A DNA stretch of 64,000 nt from Streptomyces sp. R44 (GTDB lineage: Bacteria > Actinomycetota > Actinomycetes > Streptomycetales > Streptomycetaceae). Each line of letters opens with the position of its first letter. The first letter of the stretch is position 1. Positions 25,823 through 33,629 of the stretch are shown piece by piece. Location of the stretch: NCBI RefSeq assembly GCF_041053105.1, contig NZ_CP163444.1:3782001-3846000 (forward strand). Reading direction: 5' to 3'. A program made the translations under genes and the position numbers. The notes under the pieces were generated by a model. That model had not been told where the DNA came from. It ran no database searches and worked only from the letters and a program-made list of their open reading frames with translations.

Positions 25823-26308
25823 TCAGTCCAGGTCGCCGCCCCGCAGCCGCTCGATCTGCGCGGCGCTGACCTCGACGGTGCGCCGCATGTGGGCGATGAG
25901 CAGGGCGAGCTCGGCGTCGCTGTACACGCCGAACATCGTGCCCCAGGTGCTGTTGAGCTTCCGCCAGAGCGTGCCGAGCTCGGCCATCCGCTCGGGGACG
26001 AGCGAGACGAGCACCCGGCGCCGGTCCTCGGTGGAGCGCTCGCGGGTCACGTAACCGGAGCGTTCGAGCCGGTCGACGAGCCGGGTCGCGGAGCCGGTGG
26101 TGAGCCCGGTCAGCTCGGCGACCCGCCCGGTGGTGACCGGCCCCTCCTCCAGGCTGAGGAGGTTCAGGCACTGCACATCGGTCGGGTGGAGCCCGAGGTG
26201 GTCGGCGACGGCCTGGTTGAACAGGGCGTAGGCGGCCATGTAGCGGCGGGCCTCCCCGTACAGCTCGGTCATGAGCGCCTCGCGCCGGACGGAACTCTTC
26301 TGCGTCAT
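25823..26308 (-). CDS. MarR-family transcriptional regulator
   Basis: A 161-residue winged helix-turn-helix regulator. The recognition region TTGRVAELTGLTTGSATRLV, the conserved DRLERSGYVTRERSTEDRRR wing, and a long C-terminal dimerisation helix are typical of MarR proteins, which control drug or aromatic-compound efflux and degradation. Start chosen at the ATG at 26308 (MTQKSSVRREAL), because a promoter-like pair places transcription start at exactly this ATG, which implies a leaderless mRNA. A longer in-frame start at 26332 is possible. Neighbours are a divergently placed TetR gene and an uncharacterised Mut7-C gene. Confidence 0.9.
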   Translation of the reverse strand: MTQKSSVRREALMTELYGEARRYMAAYALFNQAVADHLGLHPTDVQCLNLLSLEEGPVTTGRVAELTGLTTGSATRLVDRLERSGYVTRERSTEDRRRVLVSLVPERMAELGTLWRKLNSTWGTMFGVYSDAELALLIAHMRRTVEVSAAQIERLRGGDLD

Positions 26309-26314
26309 GCAGAG

Positions 26315-26343
26315 ATTGTACGGTTCAGGCACCGTCCGGTCAC
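26315..26343 (-). promoter_or_regulatory. Candidate leaderless promoter of the MarR gene
   Basis: On the minus strand, GTGACC (26338-26343) and TACAAT (26315-26320) are separated by 17 bp, close to the TTGACA / TATAAT consensus. The -10 ends six bases before the ATG at 26308, so transcription would begin at the A of the start codon. No ribosome-binding site lies in those six bases, which supports leaderless translation. Confidence 0.6.
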
Positions 26344-26361
26344 GCCCCGGTCCCGGACGGC

Positions 26362-26922
26362 TCAGGGCGTCTCGGCGGTCAGATAGCGCTGCACGGTGGG
26401 GCCCAGCCAGGCGACGACGTCCTCGGTGGACATCTCGACGGCCGGCGGCAGGCGCAGCACATAGCGGGCGAAGGCCATGCCGAGGATCTGGGAGGCGACG
26501 AGCGCCGCGCGGCGCGGGGCGTCCGCCGGGTCGGGGCAGACACCCCGGGCGATCGGCCCGACCTGCTGGGCGAAGATCTCCTGCATGCGCGCGGCCCCGG
26601 CCTCGTTGGTGACGCCGACCCGCAGCATCGCGGTGAGGATCTCGTCGCGCTCCCAGCGCTCCAGGAAGTGCGTGACCAGGACGGCCCCGATGTGCCGCGC
26701 GGGCAGGGCGGCCAGATCGGGCAGGCCGATCTCGACCTCGGAGGCGGCGGCGAAGAGCCCCTCCTTGTTGCCGTAGTAGCGCATCACCATCGACGGGTCG
26801 ATCCCGGCGTCGCGGGCGATGGCCCGGATGGTGGCGCGCTCGTACCCGTCGGAGGCGAAGCGCTCGCGGGCGGCCTCCAGGATGGCGGCCCGGGTGGCGT
26901 CGGAGCGGCGGACGGTCGTCAT
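26362..26922 (-). CDS. TetR-family transcriptional regulator (likely local repressor)
   Basis: A 186-residue TetR regulator. The N-terminal helix-turn-helix is RAAILEAARERFASDGYERATIRAIARDAG split at residues 10-38, with the recognition helix DPSMVMRYYGNKEGLF typical of the family. The C-terminal ligand domain resembles TetR_C_17. The ATG at 26922 gives MTTVRRSDATRAA, and no ribosome site precedes it, so the message may be leaderless. It is divergent from an FAD-dependent monooxygenase gene. Three copies of a palindromic operator-like sequence lie between them, so it probably represses that gene and possibly itself. Confidence 0.92.
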   Translation of the reverse strand: MTTVRRSDATRAAILEAARERFASDGYERATIRAIARDAGIDPSMVMRYYGNKEGLFAAASEVEIGLPDLAALPARHIGAVLVTHFLERWERDEILTAMLRVGVTNEAGAARMQEIFAQQVGPIARGVCPDPADAPRRAALVASQILGMAFARYVLRLPPAVEMSTEDVVAWLGPTVQRYLTAETP

Positions 26923-26937
26923 ATCAACAACTGTAGG

Positions 26938-27007
26938 CCAACAAGCGTTGACACGCCATGCGGACCGGCCTACCTTTACCAACAAGCGTTGACCAACAAG
27001 CGTTGAC
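26938..27007. promoter_or_regulatory. Triplicated TetR-type operator and promoter of the FAD monooxygenase gene
   Basis: Three direct copies of CCAACAAGCGTTGAC occur at 26938-26952, 26979-26993 and 26993-27007, with imperfect dyad symmetry CAAC-N4-GTTG in each. The first overlaps the -35 TTGACA (26948-26953), the pair follows the -10 TACCTT (26971-26976, 17-bp spacer). A further degenerate copy (CCAACACCTGTGG) ends near 27018. Binding of the divergent TetR protein to these sites would block initiation. Confidence 0.75.
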
Positions 27008-27050
27008 CAACACCTGTGGGCAAACGATCGCGGGCACCCCGGAGGCAGCC

Positions 27051-28472
27051 ATGAGCACCAGCACCACGGACACCGACGTACTCGTCATCGGCGCGGGCCC
27101 CACCGGCCTCCTGCTCGCCGGCGACCTCGCCGCCGCCGGCATCGACGTCACCCTCGTCGAGCGCCGCCCCCACGGCCTCGGCAACATGACCCGGGCCTTC
27201 GGCGTCCACGCCCGCACCCTGGAGCAGCTCGACGCCCGCGGCCTCGCGGACGAACTCCTCACCACCGGCACCACCCTCACCACGGCCCGGCTCTTCGGCC
27301 GCCTCGACCTGGACCTGAGCCGCCTGCCCAGCCGCTTCAACCACCTCCTCGTCACCCCGCAGTACGAGGTCGAGCGCCTCCTGGAGCGCCGGGCCGTCGC
27401 CGCGGGCGTCACCTTCCGGTACGGGACGGAACTGCGCGGACTGCGCCAGGACGCCACCGGCGTCACCGCGGAGCTCACCGACCCCGACGGCACCCCCCTC
27501 ACCGTCCGCACCCAGTACCTGGTCGGCACGGACGGCCACCGCAGCGCGGTCCGCACCGCCCTCGGCCTGCCGTTCCCCGGCCACTCCGTGATCCGCTCCA
27601 TCGTCCTCGCCGACGTCCGCCTCACCGAGCCGCCCGCCGACGCGTTCAGCGTCCGCGGCTCCGGAGACAGCTTCGCCTTCCTCGCCCCCTTCGGCGACGG
27701 CTGGTACCGCGTCATGGGCTGGACCCGCACCCGCCAGGTCGCCGACACCGAACCCGTCGACCTCGACGAGATCCGCGAGATCGCCCGCAAAGCCCTCGGC
27801 ACCGACCACGGCATGCACGACCCCCGCTGGATCTCCCGCTTCCACAGCGACGAGCGCCAGGCCCCCGCCTACCGCGTCGGCCGCGCCTTCCTCGCCGGAG
27901 ACGCCGCCCACGTCCACTCCCCCGCCGGCGGCCAGGGCATGAACACCGGCCTCCAGGACGCCGCCAACCTCTCCTGGAAGCTCACCGCCGCACTCCGCGG
28001 CGAGGCACCCGACCCCGAGGCCCTCCTCGACAGCTACCAGGCCGAGCGCCACCCCGTCGGCGCCATGGTGCTCCGCAGCAGCGGCGCCATCGTCCGCCTC
28101 GCGATGGCCCACACCCCGCTCACCCGCGCCGCCCGCTCCCTCGCCGCCCGCTTCCTGAACGCGGTCCGGCCCGCCTCCGCCCGCGCCATGGGCATGCTCA
28201 GCGGCATCGGCATCTCCTACGCCCCCGCACCGGGCGCCGGGCGCCCCTCCGGCCGCCGCGCCCCGGACGTCCAGCTGCGCGAAGGACGACTCTACGAACT
28301 GCTCCGCCAGGGCGAGTTCGTCCTGATCGCCCCTGAGGGAGCGAGCCCGACACTGCCGACGACCGCCCCCGTCACCCCGAAGCACCTGGTACGAGCCACC
28401 TGGACGGACCCGACGAAGCGGGCAGCCGTCCTGATCCGCCCGGACGCCTACGTCCACTGGACCAGCGTCTGA
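27051..28472 (+). CDS. FAD-dependent aromatic monooxygenase (PheA/TfdB-like)
   Basis: A 473-residue flavoprotein hydroxylase. The FAD-binding Rossmann motif is GAGPTGLLLAGDLAAAGIDV split around residues 14-33, and the second FAD contact is GDAAHVHSPAGGQGMNTGL near residue 283. The overall layout matches the PF01494 family, which includes phenol hydroxylase and rifampicin monooxygenase-like enzymes. Reaction: NAD(P)H- and O2-dependent hydroxylation of an aromatic or drug-like substrate in the cytoplasm. Start is the ATG at 27051 with GGAGG at 27041-27045. The TetR gene lies divergently. Confidence 0.9.
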   Translation: MSTSTTDTDVLVIGAGPTGLLLAGDLAAAGIDVTLVERRPHGLGNMTRAFGVHARTLEQLDARGLADELLTTGTTLTTARLFGRLDLDLSRLPSRFNHLLVTPQYEVERLLERRAVAAGVTFRYGTELRGLRQDATGVTAELTDPDGTPLTVRTQYLVGTDGHRSAVRTALGLPFPGHSVIRSIVLADVRLTEPPADAFSVRGSGDSFAFLAPFGDGWYRVMGWTRTRQVADTEPVDLDEIREIARKALGTDHGMHDPRWISRFHSDERQAPAYRVGRAFLAGDAAHVHSPAGGQGMNTGLQDAANLSWKLTAALRGEAPDPEALLDSYQAERHPVGAMVLRSSGAIVRLAMAHTPLTRAARSLAARFLNAVRPASARAMGMLSGIGISYAPAPGAGRPSGRRAPDVQLREGRLYELLRQGEFVLIAPEGASPTLPTTAPVTPKHLVRATWTDPTKRAAVLIRPDAYVHWTSV

Positions 28473-28486
28473 CCCACCCGCACGCC

Positions 28487-28969
28487 TCAGAAGACGTAGG
28501 GATCCCCGGTGGCGAGCACCAGCACGCGATGCCGGTCGTTCCGCGGATTGCGGTCGGCGACCCCGTCCCGCCAGACCGTGGCGATCTCGACCGTCATCTC
28601 GTCCGGCAGGGCCGCGGTCCGCAGGTCGAGCGCCAGCTCACCGGAGCCCCCCGCGGCCCGCAGCGCGCCCGTCCGGCAGGACACCACCCGGTCACTGCTC
28701 CACAGACAGGCCGGCGGCAGCTCCTGCCCGCCGGCCATCGGCGCGGAGAAGGCGAGCCGGACCGTCGCCTGGGAGACATCGGAGGGCCCGTGGTTCTCGC
28801 TGACCAGCCAGACACCGACCCGCCCGTCCCAGAGGGAGATCTGACCGTGATGGGACAGATCCGCCTCCCCCCGGGCGACCCGCCCCGCAGCACCGGCGGG
28901 CACACCGGCCCCCATCACCACCACGGCCGCGAGAACGACCCCGAACACACCCTTCCGCAATCCACACAT
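28487..28969 (-). CDS. Secreted protein of unknown function
   Basis: A 160-residue protein with an N-terminal signal peptide (Arg/Lys n-region then VFGVVLAAVVVMGAGVPAGAA, cleavage after AGA near residue 28), followed by a beta-rich extracellular domain (GVWLVSENHGPSDVSQATVR; DRVVSCRTGALRAAGGSGEL) resembling DUF11/CARDB-like folds. Start chosen at the ATG at 28969 (MCGLRKG), directly before the signal. Convergent with the FAD monooxygenase gene. The upstream sequence GGTATTTTGGGGTT is A+T-rich and might be a promoter. No catalytic motif was seen. Confidence 0.7.
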   Translation of the reverse strand: MCGLRKGVFGVVLAAVVVMGAGVPAGAAGRVARGEADLSHHGQISLWDGRVGVWLVSENHGPSDVSQATVRLAFSAPMAGGQELPPACLWSSDRVVSCRTGALRAAGGSGELALDLRTAALPDEMTVEIATVWRDGVADRNPRNDRHRVLVLATGDPYVF

Positions 28970-29044
28970 AACCCCAAAATACCGACAGTCGATAACATCC
29001 CCTGACAACCCATCAGCCCGCGTGTCCCATGGCACGCTGCCCCC

Positions 29045-29380
29045 ATGCTGATCGCCCGCTCCACCGCCCTGTTCGCCCTCGCCGCCCTCTTCGAGATCGG
29101 CGGCGCCTGGCTCGTCTGGCAAGGCGTCCGGGAACACCGGGGCTGGATCTGGATCGGCGCGGGAATCATCGCCCTCGGCATCTACGGCTTCGTCGCCACC
29201 CTCCAGCCCGACGCCGAATTCGGCCGCGTCCTCGCCGCCTACGGCGGAGTCTTCGTCGCCGGCTCCCTCGCCTGGGGCATGGCCGCCGACGGCTACCGCC
29301 CCGACCGCTGGGACGTCATCGGCGCCCTCGTCTGCCTCACCGGCATGGCCGTGATCATGTACGCCCCGCGAGGGCGCTGA
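29045..29380 (+). CDS. YnfA-family membrane protein
   Basis: A 111-residue protein of four transmembrane helices in the YnfA (UPF0060) family, related to small multidrug resistance transporters: [60 protein letters not shown] and [14 protein letters not shown]. The conserved Glu (EIGGAW) in helix 1 is the typical coupling residue of SMR proteins. Length is that of the whole family. Substrate not established. The next gene follows 64 bp downstream on the same strand. Confidence 0.9.
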   Translation: MLIARSTALFALAALFEIGGAWLVWQGVREHRGWIWIGAGIIALGIYGFVATLQPDAEFGRVLAAYGGVFVAGSLAWGMAADGYRPDRWDVIGALVCLTGMAVIMYAPRGR

Positions 29381-29444
29381 CGCGCCCCGCCTATCCTGAC
29401 CGGGCGATCCACCCGCAATCGACCACACGCGCGAGGAGCACGTC

Positions 29445-30209
29445 ATGACTGCCGCCGGCACCCCCATCGCCGTCATCACCGGAGCGAGCAGCGGAATCGG
29501 CGCCGCCACCGCCCGGCAGCTGGCCGCCGCCGGCTACCGAGTGGTCCTCACCGCCCGCCGCAAGGACCGCATCGAGGCCCTCGCCGCCGAGATCAACGAA
29601 GCCGGCCACCAGGCCACCGCCTACGCCCTCGACGTCACCGACCGCGCCGCCGTCGACGACTTCGCCACGGCCTTCCGCACCCTCGCCGTCCTCGTCAACA
29701 ACGCCGGCGGCGCCCTCGGCGCCGACCCCGTCGCCACCGGCGACCCCGAGGACTGGCGCCAGATGTACGAGGTCAACGTCCTCGGCACCCTCCACATGAC
29801 CCAGGCCCTGCTCCCGGCCCTCACCGCGAGCGGCGACGGCACGGTGGTCGTCCTCTCCTCCACCGCCGGCCACTCCACCTACGAGGGCGGCGCCGGCTAC
29901 GTCGCCGCCAAGAACGGCGCCCGCGTCCTCGCCGAAACCCTCCGCCTGGAGATCGTCGGCACCCCGGTCCGCGTCATCGAGATCGCCCCCGGCATGGTCA
30001 AGACCGACGAGTTCGCCACCACGCGCTTCCGCGGCGACACGGACAAGGCGGCCAAGGTCTACGCCGGCGTCGCCGAACCCCTCACCGCCGACGACGTCGC
30101 CGACACCATCACCTGGGCCTGCACCCGCCCCCCGCACGTCAACATCGACCTCCTGGTCGTCCGCCCCCGAGCCCAGGCCTCCAACACGAAGGTCCACCGC
30201 GAACTCTGA
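29445..30209 (+). CDS. SDR-family NAD(P)-dependent oxidoreductase
   Basis: A 254-residue classical short-chain dehydrogenase. The cofactor motif is TGASSGIGAATARQ (residues 12-19), the NNAG strand is present as NNAGGALGA (about residue 85), and the catalytic Ser and Tyr-x3-Lys are in LSSTAGHSTYEGG and YVAAKNG (about residues 140 and 153). The C-terminal region PLTADDVADTITWA is typical of NADP(H)-dependent members such as YdfG serine dehydrogenase. Substrate unknown. A ribosome site GAGGAG precedes the ATG. Confidence 0.93.
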   Translation: MTAAGTPIAVITGASSGIGAATARQLAAAGYRVVLTARRKDRIEALAAEINEAGHQATAYALDVTDRAAVDDFATAFRTLAVLVNNAGGALGADPVATGDPEDWRQMYEVNVLGTLHMTQALLPALTASGDGTVVVLSSTAGHSTYEGGAGYVAAKNGARVLAETLRLEIVGTPVRVIEIAPGMVKTDEFATTRFRGDTDKAAKVYAGVAEPLTADDVADTITWACTRPPHVNIDLLVVRPRAQASNTKVHREL

Positions 30210-30289
30210 CACGTCAGGGTGAATCCCCTCGATCACCCACACGCCACCCGAAGACGCGCCCTAACGTCGAAAACAACTCCATACAGAAC

Positions 30290-30325
30290 GGCCCCCGGCA
30301 GGGATTGCAGTCCCAGCCGAGGGCC
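30290..30325 (+). other. Strong hairpin in the leader of the homing-endonuclease gene
   Basis: Two 15-base arms (30290-30304 and 30311-30325) pair with only two mismatches around a 6-base loop (TTGCAG). It starts 62 bases before the ATG of the downstream gene and is not followed by a T-tract. It may be an attenuator, a site that hides the ribosome-binding site, the terminator of the upstream SDR gene, or part of the mobile element's own boundary. Confidence 0.6.
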
Positions 30326-30351
30326 TCACCAGCAGGAAGAGACGACTTCCC

Positions 30352-31236
30352 ATGGCTGAACAGGACCCTAGCGCGCCCGCACTGTTCGACATCAGCGCAC
30401 TGACACCCACCGCGCCGTCCTTCATGGACCTCAAGGACCCCGAGTACGCCTACATGTACGGCTTCCTCCAGGCCGACGGCCACCTCAGCCAAGGCACACG
30501 GGACCGGGGACGACTGGCCGTCGAGATCAACATCCGGGACATCTCCATCCTCCGCGAGTTCCAGCGACTCACCCCGTACAACAGCAGCATCACCGAACGC
30601 GTCAGGGCCACGAACTTCTCCGTGGAACACCACTCGGCGACCTGGTCTCTGTGCGCACTGGAAGCACGCACGCTACTCAACGAGCTCGGGCTTCCCTACG
30701 GCAAGAAGTCGACGAAGATCAAGCCGCCCCGTTTCGAGTTCTCCCGCCGCGACTACCTGCGGGGCGTGATCGACGCGGACGGCTCAGTCGGGTACACGGG
30801 ACAGGGCCTCCCGTTCATCTCACTGACCACGTCCAGCACGGCAGTCGGTGCCTACCTCTGCCACTACGCGAAGAAGGTCACCGGCACAGAACGGCGAATC
30901 AGCCGGAACGCACGGGACGGGGTCTACAACATCGTGTACCTGAAGGAAGCGGCCATCACGCTGGCAGAACACCTCTACTACCCCGGCTGCCTCGCCTTGC
31001 AGCGAAAATTGGACGCCGCCGCGTCGCTGTCGTCCTGGGTGCGCCCTGCGGCGATGCGTGTCAGGCCACCAGGACGCCGGTGGAACGCCCGAGAGGACCG
31101 CATCCTCCTCGCTCACGGCAATGCTGCATCGGCCGCCGAAGAGCTGGGCCGGACCGAGCAGAGCTGCTCGCTGCGTCTGTGGCGGCTGAAGACGGGACGT
31201 GTCCCCATGCCGCCTCAGGCGCCCGAGCTCCCCTGA
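30352..31236 (+). CDS. Free-standing LAGLIDADG homing endonuclease-like protein with C-terminal HTH
   Basis: A 294-residue protein with two LAGLIDADG-type motifs: MYGFLQADGHL (residues 35-45) and YLRGVIDADGSV (residues 135-146), each with the acidic residue that binds catalytic Mg2+. Two motifs imply a monomeric endonuclease cutting a long asymmetric site. The C-terminal 50 residues carry a Myb/SANT- or HTH-like segment (RWNAREDRILLAHGNAASAA; TEQSCSLRLWRLKTG) that could add target binding. No intein or intron flanks were seen, so it is free-standing. It is convergent with rtcB. A hairpin lies in its leader and a strong hairpin in its 3' end. AAGGAAG at 30333-30340 is a usable ribosome site. 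Confidence 0.85.
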   Translation: MAEQDPSAPALFDISALTPTAPSFMDLKDPEYAYMYGFLQADGHLSQGTRDRGRLAVEINIRDISILREFQRLTPYNSSITERVRATNFSVEHHSATWSLCALEARTLLNELGLPYGKKSTKIKPPRFEFSRRDYLRGVIDADGSVGYTGQGLPFISLTTSSTAVGAYLCHYAKKVTGTERRISRNARDGVYNIVYLKEAAITLAEHLYYPGCLALQRKLDAAASLSSWVRPAAMRVRPPGRRWNAREDRILLAHGNAASAAEELGRTEQSCSLRLWRLKTGRVPMPPQAPELP

Positions 31237-31242
31237 CCGCAG

Positions 31243-31278
31243 ACGGTGGGCCCTGGCGCACACGCCAGGGCCCACCGT
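31243..31278. terminator. Bidirectional hairpin between the LAGLIDADG gene and rtcB
   Basis: A perfect 16-bp inverted repeat (31243-31258 and 31263-31278) with a 4-base loop (CACA), directly between two convergent stop codons. It lacks a strong T-tract on either side, which is common for G+C-rich actinobacterial terminators. Confidence 0.75.
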
Positions 31279-31288
31279 CATGCCGCTC

Positions 31289-32482
31289 TCAGCCCTTCAC
31301 ACAGATGAACTGCTTCAGCTTGGCGACCACCTCGACCAGGTCCCTCTGCTGCTCCATCACCTGCTCGATCGGCTTGTACGCGCCCGGGATCTCGTCCACG
31401 ACGCCCGAGTCCTTACGGCACTCCACGCCCCGTGTCTGCTCCTCCAGGTCCCGCACCGTGAAGCGCCGCTTCGCCGCGCTCCGGCTCATCCTGCGCCCCG
31501 CGCCGTGCGAGGCGGAATTGAAGGCCTTCTCGTTGCCGAGCCCCTTCACGATGTACGAGCTGGTGCCCATCGAGCCGGGGATGATCCCGAAGTCGCCACG
31601 GCCGGCACGGATCGCGCCCTTGCGGGTGACCAGGAGGTCCATACCCTCGTACTGCTCCTCCGCCACGTAGTTGTGATGGCAGGAGATCTCGGTCTCGAAG
31701 GTCACCTTCGCCTTCCGGAACTCCCTGCGGATCACTTCCTTCAGGAGCGCCATCATGATCGCGCGGTTGTACTTCGCGTACTCCTGCGCCCAGTACAGAT
31801 CGTTCCGGTAGTCCGCCATCTGCGGAGTGTCCGAGACGAACACCGCCAGGTCGCGGTCGACCAGCCCTTGATTGTGGGGCAGCTTCTGAGCCACACCGAT
31901 GTGGTGCTCGGCGAGCTCCTTGCCGATGTTCCGGGACCCGGAGTGCAGCATCAGCCAGACCGAACCTGACTCATCGAGACAGACTTCGATCATGTGATTG
32001 CCACTTCCGAGCGTTCCCATCTGCTGACTTGCACGTTCGCGACGGAACTTGACCGCTTCGGCGACGTCGTCGAACCGCGACCAGAAGTCCTCCCACCCCG
32101 CCGTCGGGAACTGGTACAGCCGCTTCGGGTCCACCGCCTCGCGGTGCAGGCCCCGGCCCACCGGGATCGCCTGCTCGATCTTCGAGCGGAGGCGGGACAG
32201 GTCGCCCGGCAGGTCGTTGGCCGTCAGGGACGTCTTGACCGCCGACATCCCACAGCCGATGTCCACACCGACCGCCGCCGGACACACCGCACCCCGCATC
32301 GCGATCACCGAACCGACCGTCGCGCCCTTGCCGTAATGCACGTCCGGCATCACGGCCAGGCCCTTGATCCACGGCAGCGTCGCCACGTTCTGCAGCTGCT
32401 GCATGGCGCCGCCCTCCACCGAGGCAGGGTCGGCCCACATCCTGATCGGTACTTTCGCGCCCGGTACCTCTACATACGACAT
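31289..32482 (-). CDS. rtcB: RtcB-family RNA ligase
   Basis: A 397-residue RtcB, the length usual in actinobacteria. Key residues: Asp and Cys of VDIGCGM (C77) as manganese ligands, the nucleotide-binding GSGNHMIEV, HSGSRNIG, HNYVAEE and the guanylylated-histidine segment SHGAGRRMSRS near the C-terminus. RtcB joins 2',3'-cyclic phosphate and 5'-OH RNA ends using GTP, in tRNA or mRNA repair. Start is the ATG at 32482, with GAGGAAG five bases upstream; an open frame extends further but is not RtcB-like. No Archease gene was found nearby. It is divergent from a DUF3558 lipoprotein gene and convergent with the LAGLIDADG gene. Confidence 0.95.
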   Translation of the reverse strand: MSYVEVPGAKVPIRMWADPASVEGGAMQQLQNVATLPWIKGLAVMPDVHYGKGATVGSVIAMRGAVCPAAVGVDIGCGMSAVKTSLTANDLPGDLSRLRSKIEQAIPVGRGLHREAVDPKRLYQFPTAGWEDFWSRFDDVAEAVKFRRERASQQMGTLGSGNHMIEVCLDESGSVWLMLHSGSRNIGKELAEHHIGVAQKLPHNQGLVDRDLAVFVSDTPQMADYRNDLYWAQEYAKYNRAIMMALLKEVIRREFRKAKVTFETEISCHHNYVAEEQYEGMDLLVTRKGAIRAGRGDFGIIPGSMGTSSYIVKGLGNEKAFNSASHGAGRRMSRSAAKRRFTVRDLEEQTRGVECRKDSGVVDEIPGAYKPIEQVMEQQRDLVEVVAKLKQFICVKG

Positions 32483-32656
32483 ACTTCCTCGATTCCCCCG
32501 AAAAGTCTGATAACGCAAAAACTGGAGCCAAAGCCCGTACAGGTGACAGCGGACCGGCATCAACAGCTGCGTGTGCGATAGACATTGTGTCCACCGGCCG
32601 GGTTCGCGCGGCAAACAGTTTTCGGGAACGACTTCGGGTGAAGGGAGCCTGGGACC

Positions 32657-33550
32657 GTGCAGCGAAAGAGGTACGCACCCGGCCGCACCGGGTCCACGGC
32701 GCGCACCGCCGTCGCCCTCGCACTCGGCCTCGGTCTGGGCGCCGGCCTGACCGCCTGCTCGGCCGGCGCCCCCGCCGACGACATCGCCGTCGACGCCAAG
32801 GCCGGCCCCGCCGCCGCCCCCGTCGCACCCCCCGGCCGCTACCGCACCCTCTTCGAGCCCTGCGGCGCCGTCCCGCAGGCCACGCTCAAGGATCTGCTGC
32901 CGGGCGCCGCCGCGCTGCCCGACGGGGAGCGCGAGAAGGCGTACCGGGGCGTCGCGGCCGTCACGTACGACACGGACCGGCGCGTCGGCTGCTCGTGGAA
33001 GGCGGACACCCCGGACGTCTCGCACCGGCTCACCCTGGACATCGAGCGGGTGGTCTCGTACGACGCGGCCGTCAGCGACGACAACCGGGCGCAGGAGGTG
33101 TACGTCCGCAAGCAGCTCGCGGCGGGCATCCCGGTGCCGCCCACGGCCGCGCCCACCCCGACGGAAACCCCCACGGGAACACCCACGGGAACCCCGACAG
33201 GAGCGCCCGCGGGGACGCCGGGAGCCCCCTCCGCCACGGGCAAGCCCACCGCGGCCACCACCCCGGCGGGCACGCCGCCCACCGGCTCCCCCGACCCGGA
33301 GACGACCGGTCTGGAGCCCCGCGTCCTCGAAGGTCTCGGGGACGTCGCGTACGTCGACGACGTGCTGAGCACGGTCGGTGCGAGCAGTCATCAGCGTGCC
33401 GTGAGCGTGGTGTTCCGCACATCGAACGTGATCGTGACGGTCTCCTACCGGGAGCAGACCACGGGTTCGACCGAGGCCCCGGACAGCGCGGAACTGCAGG
33501 AAAAGGCCCGGAATCTGGCCCGGCAGCTCGCGGAGCGGCTTGAGGAGTAG
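32657..33550 (+). CDS. DUF3558-type lipoprotein with a Thr/Pro linker
   Basis: A 297-residue secreted lipoprotein. A GTG start is followed by an n-region (QRKRYAPGRTG) and a signal ending in lipobox LTAC (about residue 35). The DUF3558 region begins FEPCGAVPQATLKDLLPGAA and includes RVGCSWKADTPDVSHRLTLD. A low-complexity Thr/Pro-rich linker of about 50 residues with PTGTP-type repeats separates it from the C-terminal part. Two cysteines of the domain (C74 and C114) are the likely disulfide. Function unknown. A second DUF3558 gene follows 79 bp downstream. Confidence 0.82.
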   Translation: MQRKRYAPGRTGSTARTAVALALGLGLGAGLTACSAGAPADDIAVDAKAGPAAAPVAPPGRYRTLFEPCGAVPQATLKDLLPGAAALPDGEREKAYRGVAAVTYDTDRRVGCSWKADTPDVSHRLTLDIERVVSYDAAVSDDNRAQEVYVRKQLAAGIPVPPTAAPTPTETPTGTPTGTPTGAPAGTPGAPSATGKPTAATTPAGTPPTGSPDPETTGLEPRVLEGLGDVAYVDDVLSTVGASSHQRAVSVVFRTSNVIVTVSYREQTTGSTEAPDSAELQEKARNLARQLAERLEE

Positions 33551-33629
33551 CCGTTCGCATCCGCTCCGTGAGCGGAGGGTGAGCACGTAACGTGTCGGCC
33601 GGACCGTACGACAAGCGACTGAAGGAACC

